This document shows, in pieces, positions 41,828-51,364 of a DNA stretch of 64,000 nucleotides. The first letter of the stretch is position 1. Every line of letters starts with the position of its first letter. The notes beneath the pieces are model-generated. The model saw only the letters and a list, made by a program, of their open reading frames with translations. It was not told the origin of the DNA and searched no databases. Where the stretch lies: assembly GCA_030537735.1 (NCBI GenBank), contig JAUNVG010000004.1:62001-126000 (forward strand), read 5' to 3'. This DNA comes from Actinomycetaceae bacterium (GTDB lineage: Bacteria; Actinomycetota; Actinomycetes; Actinomycetales; Actinomycetaceae). A program made the position numbers and the translations under genes.

Positions 41828-41905
41828 CAACTCTAAGGCAGCGGCACCTGCAAAGCGGTCAAAATCTTAACACCGTCAACAGTTCGCCCGCTGGGAGAAC
41901 CCTCG

Positions 41906-44641
41906 TTAGCGTTTCTTCTTGGCCCGTCGCGCCGCACGGTTTCCGGCTTTGCGGCCAGCGCCGGTGGAATCCTCATCGGGAACCCCATCAGGGTCACCTG
42001 AACCTGCCGGCCCAGACATCGTCATATCGCCCATGGCCTTATGTCCGACGTCGCCCATGACGTTGCTATCAGCGCTCGCCCCTTCTTCCTGCTGAATTTG
42101 GCGCAGCGCCTGTTCGAACTGTCCCATGAAGGCGAAAGCTTGCTTAACCGATTCTTCGCGGATGCGTTCCATCATCGCGGTGAACATTTGTGCACCCTCG
42201 GAGGCGTATTCAACGAGCGGATCTCTTTGTCCCATGGCTCGCAGGCCAATGCCTTCTTTCAGATAGTCCATCTCATACAGGTGCTCACGCCACGCACTGT
42301 CAACCGATGCTAAAACCACACGTCTTTCTAGCTCTGCCGCCGGATCGTCTCCTAGCTGTTGCAAAGCTAGCGGGTTCTCGCAGAGGGCTTCGCGCAGTTT
42401 TTGATACTCAATACGAATATCATCGCCGTATTCGTATTCGATTGCTTCGCGGTCTAACCCCTGCACTCCACCGGCACTCTCAAGCAGGGCTCGGGGCGTG
42501 ATGGTCACCGGATAGTAGGTCCGCAGTGTTTCGTGAAGCTGCTCCAGGTCCCACTCTTGAGGATTGTCACTCATGGTGAACTGAGATACTACAGAAGATA
42601 TCAACGTGCTCATGAAGAAAGCCATCTGTTCGGCCATATCTTCACCTTCAAGCACCCGCTGACGCTCGCTGTAGATACGTTCTCTTTGGCCAGTCATCAC
42701 GTCGTCGTACTTCAACACATTCTTTCGAATCTCAAAGTTACGCGCTTCTTTTTGTTTCTGCGCAGATTCGATTGAGCGCGAAAAACTCTTCAGCTCAAGC
42801 GGCTCATCTTCCGAGTAACCCGATGACATGACCCTTTGCACCAAAGCATTGTTGAATAGGCGCATAAGGTCATCTTCCAAAGAAAGATAGAAACGCGATT
42901 CACCCGGATCACCCTGGCGCCCAGACCGGCCGCGCAGCTGATTATCAATACGACGCGAATCATGCCGCTCTGTACCTAGAACGTAAAGACCACCTAGCTC
43001 AACTACTTCATCGTGTTCGGCGGCTACGGCCTTCCTGGCGGTTTCGATTACCTCAGGCCACTGCGCTTCATACTCTTCAGCGTCCTCCTTAGGATCTAAA
43101 CCGCGGGCGTTCATCTCCACAATCGCCACGAACTCCGGGTTCCCACCAAGCATAATGTCGGTTCCGCGCCCCGCCATATTGGTAGCAACTGTAACCGCTC
43201 CCTTTCGGCCGGCCATAGCCACCACTGCGGATTCGCGTGCGTGCTGCTTGGCGTTTAACACTTCGTGCCGGATCCCCTTTTCCTTCAACATGGAGGATAC
43301 AATCTCGGATTTTTCGACCGAGGTGGTTCCTACAAGTACAGGCTGCCCCACCTTGTGGCGCTCGGCAATGTCATCAACAATCGCCCGGAACTTAGCGTCC
43401 GCCGTCAAGTACACCTTATCTAGCTGGTCCTGACGAATCATAGGCTTATTCGTCGGGACTGGAATAACTCCAATCTTGTAGGTTGAAGCGAATTCTGCAG
43501 CTTCTGTTTCAGCCGTACCGGTCATACCGCTCCGCGAACCTTCCGGATAAAGCCGGAAGTAGTTTTGCAAAGTAATGGTGGCAAGAGTCTGGTTCTCAGC
43601 CTTGATCTGCACACCTTCTTTGGCTTCTATGGCTTGATGCATGCCTTCGTTGTAACGCCGCCCCGGCAGTACGCGCCCGGTGTGTTCATCCACGATTAGA
43701 ACTTCTCCATCAGCCACGATGTAGTCCTTATCGCGGCTGAACAGTTCTTTCGCCTTAATAGCGTTATTAAACATCCCAATTAGCGGGGTGTTAGCCGGGT
43801 CGTAGAGGTTATCGATCCCGAGCTGCTGTTCAATGTAGTCAATACCTGGCTCGAGTACGCCTACGGTGTGTTTCTTTTCATCTACTTCGTAGTCATGGTC
43901 GCGCTTCATATTCTTCACAAGCTGGGCGAAGGAAACGTACCAGGGGTTAACCCCACCTACTGCCGGGCCAGAAATAATCAAGGGGGTACGTGCTTCATCA
44001 ATCAAGATGGAGTCAACTTCGTCAACGATCACGAAGTTGTGACCGCGCTGCACCATGTCTTCGCGCCGTTGCGCCATGTTGTCACGCAAATAATCAAAGC
44101 CGAACTCATTGTTCGTGCCGTAGGTGATATCGCAGTTATAATGCTCTCTGCGCTCGGCTGGGGTCTGCCCCACCAAAATACACCCGCAAGTAATTCCTAG
44201 CCTGCGGTAGACCCTGCCCATAAGTTCTGACTGGTATTCGGCAAGATAATCATTTACCGTAACCACGTGCACGCCCTTACCGTCCAATGCACGCAGGTAC
44301 GACGGCAAAGTAGCAACCAAAGTTTTGCCTTCACCGGTCTTCATTTCCGCGATGTTTCCCTGATGGAGCGCTGCCCCACCTATTATCTGAACGCGAAATG
44401 GCCGCATCCCCAGGGCGCGGTCGGCTGCTTCCCGCACTGTAGCGAAAGCTTCCACCATCAGGTCATCTAGAGTCTCGCCTTCACGAAGACGTCGTCTAAA
44501 CTCTTCGGTCTTGGCGGTGAGTTCCTCGTCGCTGAGCGCCTTGAACTCATCTTCCAGCGCTTCTACTTGGTCGGCGATTCCCTCAAGTTTACGAAGTGCG
44601 CGACCTTCTCCGATGCGCAGGATCTTGTCAAAGATAGACAC
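41906..44641 (-). CDS. secA: Preprotein translocase ATPase SecA
   Basis: SecA drives export of unfolded preproteins through SecYEG. The 911-residue chain has the N-terminal helix [19 protein letters not shown], Walker [10 protein letters not shown], Walker B/DEAD region [20 protein letters not shown], and motif [15 protein letters not shown]. The C-terminus is short, ends in ARRAKKKR and lacks the zinc-binding SecB site, the normal actinobacterial SecA1 form. The start is GTG with GGGGAG upstream. It follows hpf by 141 bp with a strong hairpin between, so it is transcribed separately. Confidence 0.97.
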   Translation of the reverse strand: MSIFDKILRIGEGRALRKLEGIADQVEALEDEFKALSDEELTAKTEEFRRRLREGETLDDLMVEAFATVREAADRALGMRPFRVQIIGGAALHQGNIAEMKTGEGKTLVATLPSYLRALDGKGVHVVTVNDYLAEYQSELMGRVYRRLGITCGCILVGQTPAERREHYNCDITYGTNNEFGFDYLRDNMAQRREDMVQRGHNFVIVDEVDSILIDEARTPLIISGPAVGGVNPWYVSFAQLVKNMKRDHDYEVDEKKHTVGVLEPGIDYIEQQLGIDNLYDPANTPLIGMFNNAIKAKELFSRDKDYIVADGEVLIVDEHTGRVLPGRRYNEGMHQAIEAKEGVQIKAENQTLATITLQNYFRLYPEGSRSGMTGTAETEAAEFASTYKIGVIPVPTNKPMIRQDQLDKVYLTADAKFRAIVDDIAERHKVGQPVLVGTTSVEKSEIVSSMLKEKGIRHEVLNAKQHARESAVVAMAGRKGAVTVATNMAGRGTDIMLGGNPEFVAIVEMNARGLDPKEDAEEYEAQWPEVIETARKAVAAEHDEVVELGGLYVLGTERHDSRRIDNQLRGRSGRQGDPGESRFYLSLEDDLMRLFNNALVQRVMSSGYSEDEPLELKSFSRSIESAQKQKEARNFEIRKNVLKYDDVMTGQRERIYSERQRVLEGEDMAEQMAFFMSTLISSVVSQFTMSDNPQEWDLEQLHETLRTYYPVTITPRALLESAGGVQGLDREAIEYEYGDDIRIEYQKLREALCENPLALQQLGDDPAAELERRVVLASVDSAWREHLYEMDYLKEGIGLRAMGQRDPLVEYASEGAQMFTAMMERIREESVKQAFAFMGQFEQALRQIQQEEGASADSNVMGDVGHKAMGDMTMSGPAGSGDPDGVPDEDSTGAGRKAGNRAARRAKKKR

Positions 44642-44732
44642 GTCTCTCCCCAGTCAGTTGCGGATGTACACGCTATTTATTGTAAACCCCAGCTTACCAA
44701 TACTTCGCATACAGCTACCGGAGGCACAATAG

Positions 44733-44770
44733 AAGGTGCGCAGCCACCTTTTCAAAGGGCTGCGCACCTT
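44733..44770. terminator. Strong hairpin between hpf and secA
   Basis: A perfect 13-bp stem, AAGGTGCGCAGCC (44733-44745) and GGCTGCGCACCTT (44758-44770), has a 12-base loop. It begins 13 bp after the hpf stop. Its stem shares the GGTGCGCA core with the hairpin at 26428-26462. Confidence 0.75.
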
Positions 44771-44782
44771 TTGACGCTTGAC

Positions 44783-45436
44783 TTAGGAAGCGATTACGGC
44801 GTTGAGTCGAATCACACCGTATGTCCAGCCTTCGCGGTGGTAAACGACGCAGGGCTGATTGGTGTCGGAGTCAATAAACAGGAAGAAGGGGTGACCGACT
44901 AGCTCCATCTGGTAGAGAGCTTGGTCCACCGACATGGGCTCAGCTTCATGCAGCTTCTGCCGCACGATTACGGGCGAATCTCCCCATTGTTCTTCGCGGG
45001 TTTCTCCCAACTTCAAGTCAGAAGCAGAGCGGAGGGAATCGTCTACGGGCTTATCCGGTGCCGGTGGCGTTTCTACTTCTTCGGGAACTATTCCTCCCAG
45101 ATCTTGCGCAATTGGCTTGTTGTAGCGTCGCCGGTGATCTTTCGCACGGTCGCGAGCACGACGCAAGCGCTCGTACAATTTACCAGCCGCGATGTCTACC
45201 GCCGCATACCGATCCGAGCTAGAGGCCTCGGCTCGAATAATGGGGCCTTTGCCGAATACTGTAAGTTCGATGCGCTCGGCAGTTTCCGCTTGTCGTGGAT
45301 TACGCTCGTGGGTAAGTTCGACATCTATACGCTGAGCACGCGGGTAGAACTGCGTGACTTTGGATACTTTTGATTCCACGTATTCGCGAAAATCCGGATG
45401 TATTTCGGCATTGCGTCCGGTGACTGTAATGTCCAT
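44783..45436 (-). CDS. hpf: Ribosome hibernation promoting factor, long form
   Basis: Long-form HPF dimerises 70S ribosomes into 100S particles under stress. The N-terminal ribosome-binding domain (about residues 1-105) starts MDITVTGRNAEIHPDFREYVESK and has a basic KLYERLRRARDRAKDHRRR segment. An acidic proline-rich linker follows, then the C-terminal dimerisation domain (about 160-217) with VRQKLHEAEPMSVDQALYQMELVGHPFFLF. TGGAGG lies 7 bases before the ATG. A CRP-like palindrome lies about 166 bp upstream. Confidence 0.95.
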   Translation of the reverse strand: MDITVTGRNAEIHPDFREYVESKVSKVTQFYPRAQRIDVELTHERNPRQAETAERIELTVFGKGPIIRAEASSSDRYAAVDIAAGKLYERLRRARDRAKDHRRRYNKPIAQDLGGIVPEEVETPPAPDKPVDDSLRSASDLKLGETREEQWGDSPVIVRQKLHEAEPMSVDQALYQMELVGHPFFLFIDSDTNQPCVVYHREGWTYGVIRLNAVIAS

Positions 45437-45548
45437 GTTTTCCTCCAGGAAGTGGGAGGAGCGATATTATCCAGCTCCTATGATTTGATATGCCAGGCAC
45501 CTCGTTGCGCCAGGCCCTGCGTTTGGTTATCACCTCCTTGAAAGGTCC

Positions 45549-45578
45549 ACCAAGACAGGTGTTTTCAACCTGCTTGGT
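45549..45578 (-). terminator. Hairpin between comF-like gene and hpf
   Basis: ACCAAGACAGGT (45549-45560) pairs with ACCTGCTTGGT (45568-45578), an 11-bp stem with one bulged A and a 7-base loop, 34 bp past the comF-like stop. It probably separates comF transcription from hpf. It has no U-tract. Confidence 0.45.
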
Positions 45579-45601
45579 AAGGTCAATTCTACTGCAATAC
45601 G

Positions 45602-45615
45602 GTGACGAACGTCAC
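45602..45615. promoter_or_regulatory. CRP/GlxR-like palindrome at the end of the comF-like gene
   Basis: GTGACG-AA-CGTCAC is a perfect palindrome that fits the GTGA-N6-TCAC core of CRP-family sites. It spans the comF-like stop codon (45612-45614) and is about 166 bp upstream of hpf. A regulatory role at hpf is inferred. Confidence 0.35.
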
Positions 45616-46280
45616 GCTTTATGGTTTTTCAGCGCGCCGTGCGCCTTCGCAACCGTAATTGCAGCGACGGCGGGAAATCCTTTACTGGCTAACACTTCAG
45701 CAGCTGTTTGCAAGGTGGCGCCAGTTGTGACTACGTCATCAACTAAAACCACCGCCGCGCTGGGTGATAACTTCATCCGCATCTTTCGATTGGCACGCTT
45801 AAGCTGGTTACGTCCCCGTTGAGATGCGGACATCAGCGGCATCGATAGCGCCTGAAGATTGCGGGCTTGGACGCCGCTTTCAACCATGGCGCGCCGGACA
45901 CCTCGCGCAATCGCCGGGGTTATGAGCATGCCTTTCCATTTACGTAAGCTAGGCGAAGGCATCGGCACTATATCTACCTTGTCCAAGATTCCAGCGACCT
46001 CTTTGGATAATGCTCTTCCAAGCTCACAGCCCGCTTCTTCGAACCATTCATCTACTCGAACCCAAGGACGGTATTTGGCAGCCAAAATGATTTCCCGCAA
46101 CGCCCCACCGTATAGCGACACGGACACTCCCGTAATGGGTGGGTCTGCGGGCAAGCTCCAGGTAATGGGTGAGCCATAGGCTAACTGCCAACAGTTTGGG
46201 CAAAGGGTGGTATCCCACTGACCGCACCCCAAGCATTGGGTCGGCACAAGTACGTTGTAAAGCTCTGACAGTATTTGCAC
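45612..46280 (-). CDS. ComF-family phosphoribosyltransferase-like protein
   Basis: The 222-residue protein has an N-terminal zinc-finger-like pair, CLGCG and CPNC (residues about 16-30), and a C-terminal PRTase domain whose PRPP loop is VVLVDDVVTTGATLQTAAEVL. ComF proteins are linked to natural DNA uptake in competent bacteria; in actinobacteria the gene is kept near hpf and lpqB without proven competence. The start is a GTG with only a weak ribosome-binding site. lpqB ends 125 bp upstream. Confidence 0.87.
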   Translation of the reverse strand: MQILSELYNVLVPTQCLGCGQWDTTLCPNCWQLAYGSPITWSLPADPPITGVSVSLYGGALREIILAAKYRPWVRVDEWFEEAGCELGRALSKEVAGILDKVDIVPMPSPSLRKWKGMLITPAIARGVRRAMVESGVQARNLQALSMPLMSASQRGRNQLKRANRKMRMKLSPSAAVVLVDDVVTTGATLQTAAEVLASKGFPAVAAITVAKAHGALKNHKA

Positions 46281-46405
46281 ACTACTTTTCTAAGGCAGCC
46301 GTCGATAACAGGCCAGGTACTATGGCGTCTTCAGTGCACAAGGGCACTTGTTAATAACTCCTTTATGGATCCAAAGTGAACTGCCAGATATTTGGCCGCG
46401 CACAT

Positions 46406-48061
46406 TCATCGTGGATAGCTGTATTCCAACGCCACCTCAGGAATATATCGCCACGACGCTCCCGAGCGGGTATACCCGCTTCCTGAGCTGGTGCGTAATA
46501 TCACCGTTTGCGTTGAAGCTCCGGCGGATACCGAAACTGCATCGCTGGGCGCTGCCACGACTTTAGCCGGCATCAGCATGTTTGAGATAGCCAGGTGTTT
46601 TTCTTCTGATTCTTTGACCAAAATGATTACGTTGTTGTTACCGGACCAGGAAGAGTCCAGCACTGTCCCTTTGAAACCTTCTATCCTGGTTGGTTCTTCC
46701 AAGCTAATCGGCTTACCGTCCGCAGAGCGCCGTATCGCCGCGACCCACAGGGAAGGGGATTTACCTCCGCGAGTGACTAGGGCCTTGGCCCCGTCGGGAC
46801 TGACTGCAAGATCCACGATGCGGTCTCCACTTTCGGCCCAGGTTGCTTGCACTTGTACCAAGCCGTGTCCGGGGTTGGCGGCATTAATTGCTCCCGCCGA
46901 AGTGAACCACACCCAAGAGAGCCTATCCACTGACGGTCTAGTCATGTCCGCCACGGTTGCTAATACCGTAGGCTGTGTGGAACCGCGAGCGACATACATC
47001 AGTTGCCCACCAGATAGGTACACAAGCGGTGAGGACGCTAAAGGCCCAATCGTCGGGAAACTGACGGACGTCCCCATTTGGGTTGCGTCCAGCACCACTT
47101 CGCCATCTATCGCCAATCCATCCGGTCGGATCGAAACGATTGACCCCATGGCCCAGTCCAGGCCGGGAGGGAGCGATCCTTCAGAAAGCTTTATGCCGTT
47201 TATTTTGATCCGCGCTTCCGAGGCATTCGCTACCTGCACCAGGGTGGAGTTCACCTGCCATTGAAACATCTCCTGCGCTTTAGTGTCACTAAGAGGTGGG
47301 CCTTCGAGTTCTACTAGTGCGCGCCCGTTTTGAATGTCGACGCTCCTAAGTGGAAGCTTAGCGCCTTCGGGGACAGCAGAAATTACCGCTGGAGATAGCT
47401 GCTGGCTTGGCCCTTGGAGTAAAGATTGCATTAGGTAGCCAGCCAGTCGGCGCCGAGGAAACCACCTTTGATCGCCCACCAGGGTACTAGCGTCTGGAGA
47501 TAAGTAATAGACGCTACTTTGTTGGAAGGCGGTTTCAAAAACGGTTTGCGATACCACCACTCCGGCGGGGAGTTCTTGAATCCTCCATTGTCGTTGCGGG
47601 TTCTGTACAACCGTGAAGTTAAAAGTCTCTGGTGTAGCTGGGTACTGCATCCGGTATTGACCGTCAGAAGTAAGGACTCCCTCGATTGAGGTCTCTACCT
47701 GCAGCTGGTCACCGTCGTGAGCAATCATAGGCACCTGGTCGTTGGCGTATATCTGTACCTGCGCATCAGGCTGCCAGTTCTTACGGGCCTCGTCTGTAAG
47801 ATAAGTTCGGGCAACTTGGAAGTCGTCGCTCCACCCAGCTGCGGATGCGCGCAAGAAATCGCGGACGATTCCTTCTGGGCTGTCATCTTCTACCGGCCCG
47901 TAGCCCTTCAACTGCAAAGAAGCTGAGTCGGGGGGAGCTAGTTCAAACTTGGTTACCGGTCCGGACGTGGGAAGACTTTGGCAGCTTGTTAGCGATAGTG
48001 GCACGACAACCAGGGAAGTGACGGCGGCAGTTAGGAGGCGGGTAAAGCGCTTACTATTCAT
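46406..48061 (-). CDS. lpqB: Lipoprotein LpqB (MtrAB accessory)
   Basis: LpqB is the conserved lipoprotein that modulates the MtrB sensor kinase. The signal peptide is MNSKRFTRLLTAAVTSLVVVPLSLTSC, with the lipobox ending in Cys27. The GerMN-type domain lies about residues 150-290, and the C-terminal beta-propeller-like domain occupies the rest, with VDLAVSPDGAKALVTRGG. The ATG at 48061 overlaps the mtrB stop by 8 bases; an open extension of 18 codons inside mtrB has no signal-peptide logic. It is the third gene of the mtrA-mtrB-lpqB operon. Confidence 0.94.
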   Translation of the reverse strand: MNSKRFTRLLTAAVTSLVVVPLSLTSCQSLPTSGPVTKFELAPPDSASLQLKGYGPVEDDSPEGIVRDFLRASAAGWSDDFQVARTYLTDEARKNWQPDAQVQIYANDQVPMIAHDGDQLQVETSIEGVLTSDGQYRMQYPATPETFNFTVVQNPQRQWRIQELPAGVVVSQTVFETAFQQSSVYYLSPDASTLVGDQRWFPRRRLAGYLMQSLLQGPSQQLSPAVISAVPEGAKLPLRSVDIQNGRALVELEGPPLSDTKAQEMFQWQVNSTLVQVANASEARIKINGIKLSEGSLPPGLDWAMGSIVSIRPDGLAIDGEVVLDATQMGTSVSFPTIGPLASSPLVYLSGGQLMYVARGSTQPTVLATVADMTRPSVDRLSWVWFTSAGAINAANPGHGLVQVQATWAESGDRIVDLAVSPDGAKALVTRGGKSPSLWVAAIRRSADGKPISLEEPTRIEGFKGTVLDSSWSGNNNVIILVKESEEKHLAISNMLMPAKVVAAPSDAVSVSAGASTQTVILRTSSGSGYTRSGASWRYIPEVALEYSYPR

Positions 48062-49874
48062 GTTCACCACCGCTCTCATTTTGCTCTTCGGCGTTGTCTT
48101 TAGCCGCGTTGTCACTGACTGCGTTCACCGTTGAGGACTCTGTAATGCCCGGTACTGTTTCGGTGTCTGATTCTGGCCATATGCCTAGTGGGCTAGATTC
48201 TAACTGTTGACCAACTTTGCGTGGTATCACGACCAGGAAAGCAGATCCCTTACCGAGTTCTCCCCAAGCAGTTAGGGATCCGCCGTGTAGAGCTACATCT
48301 TCGTGAGCTATCGACAGGCCGAGGCCGGTGCCTCCGGTGGTGCGGGCGCGAGCCGGATCTGCGCGGAAGAACCTTTTGAAAACTTGCTTACAAGTCTGTT
48401 CATCCATTCCAATACCGTAGTCACGAACCCGAACAGCAGCGGCGGAATCGTTAACGGCTACTACTATGTGCACTGGTTTTCTTTCCGCATGTTCGATGGC
48501 GTTTACTACTAGGTTCCTCAGCACTCGTTCCATGCGGCGATGATCCGCCTGCGCCGTACAGCGGCTGGATTGGGATTCAACTGTGACTACTACCCCGTTC
48601 TTATTGGCTAGTGGCTTGGCTTGCTCTACAACCTTGTTTACTACTTCACCCAGATCTACCTCTTCAGCGTCGAGGGCTGCTGATTGCGCGTCGTAGCGTG
48701 ATATTTCTAGCAAGTCGGCCAGCATTTTTTCGAGCCTATCTACTTGCTCGTGAAGAAGCACTGCGGTGCGAGCGGTAATGGGGTCAAAATCTTCTCTGGC
48801 GTCGTAGATGATTTCTTCCGCCATGCGAATGGTAGTTAGTGGGGTTCTCAGTTCGTGGGAGACATCGGAAACGAACCTTTGTTCCAGCTGTGATAGTTCA
48901 TCGTATTCGTTGATCTTGTCAGCCAACGACTTAGCCATGTCGTTAAAGGCGTGCGCTAAGTGCGCCATTTCGTTTTCCCCGTGTGGGTCAACCCTAACGC
49001 TTAAGTCTCCTTTAGCTAACTCCATTGCCGCTTCTGCGGTGGTTCTAACCGGTCTAAGGATGCGGTACGTTACCAAAAGTAGCCCCAGCACTAATACCAG
49101 CACCACTGGGATTGACCCGATCGCCAAAGTTGAAAGGATCATTCCTATAGTTGCCTGCTCATCTGCTAGGGAATACACCGTGTAGAGCTCATATTCACCC
49201 GCTAACGGCAAGCTCACTAGCGATCCGACGATGATCCCTGGAACCGTTTCGTTAGCCACCGGTATGGCTACCGACTGGTAGTACTGTCCATCTCCGAATG
49301 AAGTCTTGTGCCGCATTTGCGTGGTTATCAGATGCACCAGATCACGATCAACGATGTCGTTTATAGTTAGCGGCACAGTCCTGTTAGGTGAACGCAGAAG
49401 CATGGTAGAGACCACGCCGGCTGAGGAAGAAGATGACTGTAAGGATGAGACTACTTGGTTAGCTAGTTCTTGAATCTGATCCGGTGTTGAGGCGGTGGAC
49501 TGATCGAAGGTTCCCTGGGCTTGACTGAAACGTATTGAAGCGTCCGCTAATATCTGTTCGCGTCTTTGTTCGAAGACATTACCGCGCACCTGATAAGTCA
49601 CTGTTACGAACAGCATTGCCAGAACGAGGACGATTACTGCGCCCATACCAGCAACCACCTGCAGTGAGATTGATTGCCTGATGTAGCGCACCAGAAAGTT
49701 GTTTTTCCCGCGTTCTTTTACTTTCTGAGCCACCGCGACCATCGCAGACTTTAGCCTATCTACGGCAGTTAAACCGCGAGTGGGTGCAGATTCTTCCGGC
49801 CGCTTCGGGGCGCGTGCCTGTACAACTACAGTTCCCGGGTCTACCCCATCGTGCTGTTGCTCGGTGACTGACAT
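48054..49874 (-). CDS. mtrB: Sensor histidine kinase MtrB
   Basis: MtrB is the membrane kinase that phosphorylates MtrA and controls cell-wall metabolism and division. Two transmembrane helices (about residues 74-95 and 225-255) flank an extracellular sensor of about 130 residues. A HAMP domain then leads to HisKA with SDVSHELRTPLTTIRMAEEI (phosphoacceptor His) and the HATPase_c boxes NLVVNAIEHA, DYGIGM and TGGTGLGLSIAHEDV. An acidic tail ends in SGGEHE. The ATG overlaps the mtrA stop as TAATG, and lpqB overlaps its 3' end. Confidence 0.96.
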   Translation of the reverse strand: MSVTEQQHDGVDPGTVVVQARAPKRPEESAPTRGLTAVDRLKSAMVAVAQKVKERGKNNFLVRYIRQSISLQVVAGMGAVIVLVLAMLFVTVTYQVRGNVFEQRREQILADASIRFSQAQGTFDQSTASTPDQIQELANQVVSSLQSSSSSAGVVSTMLLRSPNRTVPLTINDIVDRDLVHLITTQMRHKTSFGDGQYYQSVAIPVANETVPGIIVGSLVSLPLAGEYELYTVYSLADEQATIGMILSTLAIGSIPVVLVLVLGLLLVTYRILRPVRTTAEAAMELAKGDLSVRVDPHGENEMAHLAHAFNDMAKSLADKINEYDELSQLEQRFVSDVSHELRTPLTTIRMAEEIIYDAREDFDPITARTAVLLHEQVDRLEKMLADLLEISRYDAQSAALDAEEVDLGEVVNKVVEQAKPLANKNGVVVTVESQSSRCTAQADHRRMERVLRNLVVNAIEHAERKPVHIVVAVNDSAAAVRVRDYGIGMDEQTCKQVFKRFFRADPARARTTGGTGLGLSIAHEDVALHGGSLTAWGELGKGSAFLVVIPRKVGQQLESSPLGIWPESDTETVPGITESSTVNAVSDNAAKDNAEEQNESGGEHE

Positions 49875-50560
49875 TATGCCGAGGCTGCGGATCCGGCTCG
49901 GTAGCCGACACCACGTACAGTTATGACAATCTGCGGATGCTCAGGATCGCGTTCGATTTTCGCTCGTAAACGCTGCACATGCACATTCACTAGCCTGGTG
50001 TCAGCCGCATGCCGGTAGCCCCATACCTTTTCTAATAGTTCCTCGCGGGAAAAGACCCGCCAGGGTGCGCGGCCCAAGGCTACGAGCAAGTCGAACTCCA
50101 GGGGCGTAAGTGGTATGACTTGACCGTCACGTTTAACTTGATGGCCAGATACATCTACGTGAATATCACCCAGATGCAAATGTTCTTCCACCATGTCTTC
50201 ACGGCCACGCAAACGGGCTTTCACTCTGGCTACTAGCTCTTTGGGTTTAAATGGCTTGGGGACGTAGTCGTCAGCTCCGGCCTCTAGTCCGGCCACTACA
50301 TCAGCAGTATCTGAACGCGCTGTAAGCATAACTATGGGAACGTCTGACTCCAGGCGTATGCGGTTACAGATTTCTATTCCATCCAGCCCTGGCAGCATCA
50401 CGTCCAAGAGCACTAGGTCGGGGTCATATTGGCGAAATGAGTCCAGTGCCGTAGTTCCACTGTGGCAGTAGGAAACATCGTACCCTTCGGTTCCAAGGAC
50501 GATGCCGATCATTTCAGCTAGAGCCACATCGTCATCAACCACTAAGATTCTCGCGTTCAT
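49874..50560 (-). CDS. mtrA: Response regulator MtrA
   Basis: MtrA is an OmpR-family response regulator. The receiver domain (about residues 1-118) has the acidic pocket DDD near residue 9, phosphoacceptor Asp in LVLLDVMLPGLDG and the conserved Lys in VPKPFKPKEL. The C-terminal winged helix has LTPLEFDLLVALGRAPWRVFSREELLEKVWGY and RVNVHVQRLRAKIE. The ATG lacks a Shine-Dalgarno sequence and lies 6 bases after CAATAT, which suggests a leaderless message. Tandem 11-12 bp repeats upstream may be its own binding sites. Confidence 0.97.
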   Translation of the reverse strand: MNARILVVDDDVALAEMIGIVLGTEGYDVSYCHSGTTALDSFRQYDPDLVLLDVMLPGLDGIEICNRIRLESDVPIVMLTARSDTADVVAGLEAGADDYVPKPFKPKELVARVKARLRGREDMVEEHLHLGDIHVDVSGHQVKRDGQVIPLTPLEFDLLVALGRAPWRVFSREELLEKVWGYRHAADTRLVNVHVQRLRAKIERDPEHPQIVITVRGVGYRAGSAASA

Positions 50561-50628
50561 ATTACGATATTGTCACGAAAACAGAATCATTGCAGTGTTA
50601 TCACTTCCAGTGTCTGTCATTTCCAGTG
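50561..50628 (-). promoter_or_regulatory. mtrA promoter with three tandem 11-12 bp repeats
   Basis: On the plus strand three repeats read TCATTGCAGTG (50587-50597), TCACTTCCAGTG (50601-50612) and TCATTTCCAGTG (50617-50628); their ends are 15 and 16 bases apart. With CAATAT on the minus strand (50567-50572) as -10, the first repeat overlaps the -35 and the others lie upstream. They look like operator repeats, possibly for MtrA itself. Confidence 0.55.
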
Positions 50629-50683
50629 CACACTATTGGGTACAAACGTCTACCTTGTTCTGTTATCCCGCGGCCACGTGAGC

Positions 50684-51241
50684 TCACAGGGGGCGATCTT
50701 CGTCGCCAGGCACTCCCCCATTAACGACACGAAGCCCGCGAACAGGGTCTTTGGGGGAGGAACTTTGCCCCATCTGCGTTCTTTCTTCACCGCTGGTTCT
50801 GGAAGGACGCGGGTCAGGGGAATAGGGCCCCCACGGTACTTTTTTCTCCTTGGGCAAGCCTTCTTGTGCCCGACGTTTCCTGCTTGCTTTCACCGCCGGG
50901 TGATTTGAACCGTAAGAATAGATACGCTCGGTATTTTGGTCGTGTGCCCGCGCGTCACTACTGTCACTTCCGGCCCTTGAGTGAGCTACGTTCCTAACCG
51001 CTTCAGCTAAGGCCATGATGTCGTCGTCTGAAGGTGGCGCGGGCTCAAAGTCAGTAGCCAAGCGAATTATCTGCCAGCCTCGCGGCGCCGTTAAACGGTT
51101 GGCGTGCTCAGCGCAAAGTTCGTATGCCTGCGGCTCTTTTCGCGTGGGCAAAGGACCTATAACGACTGTTGCCTGTGTATAGCTGTAGGTCATTACGGCG
51201 ACAGCCGGTTGGCCACACTGTAAACGGGAACACTTTCGCAT
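50684..51241 (-). CDS. DUF3499-family zinc-ribbon-like protein
   Basis: This 185-residue actinobacterial protein begins MRKCSRLQCGQPAVAVMTYSY and has CAEH near residue 43, giving a C-x4-C plus C-x2-H set that could bind zinc. The first 70 residues match DUF3499; the rest is charged and low in structure, with PSPDPRPSRTSGEERTQMG. Function is unknown. The ATG at 51241 begins the conserved part; six extra upstream codons are not conserved. It diverges from the Rv3259-like gene, as in mycobacteria, and lies between that gene and mtrA. Confidence 0.85.
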   Translation of the reverse strand: MRKCSRLQCGQPAVAVMTYSYTQATVVIGPLPTRKEPQAYELCAEHANRLTAPRGWQIIRLATDFEPAPPSDDDIMALAEAVRNVAHSRAGSDSSDARAHDQNTERIYSYGSNHPAVKASRKRRAQEGLPKEKKVPWGPYSPDPRPSRTSGEERTQMGQSSSPKDPVRGLRVVNGGVPGDEDRPL

Positions 51242-51364
51242 GCTACTCACGCCACCCAATCTACGTGTCGAACAAGCCCATTATTATGGGGCACGCCGGA
51301 TAACTCGTGAAACGCTCCCCCGTCTCGACATTAACGCTGCTTCTGCGCCTGCTATGGTATGGCT

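Noticed and set aside
46491..47264. 257-codon plus-strand open frame antisense to lpqB
   Set aside because: Long but a shadow of lpqB, whose signal peptide and operon position are firm.
50570..50908. Plus-strand open frame across the mtrA promoter and the end of the DUF3499 gene
   Set aside because: It lies mostly over the mtrA upstream repeats and the DUF3499 3' end and resembles no family.
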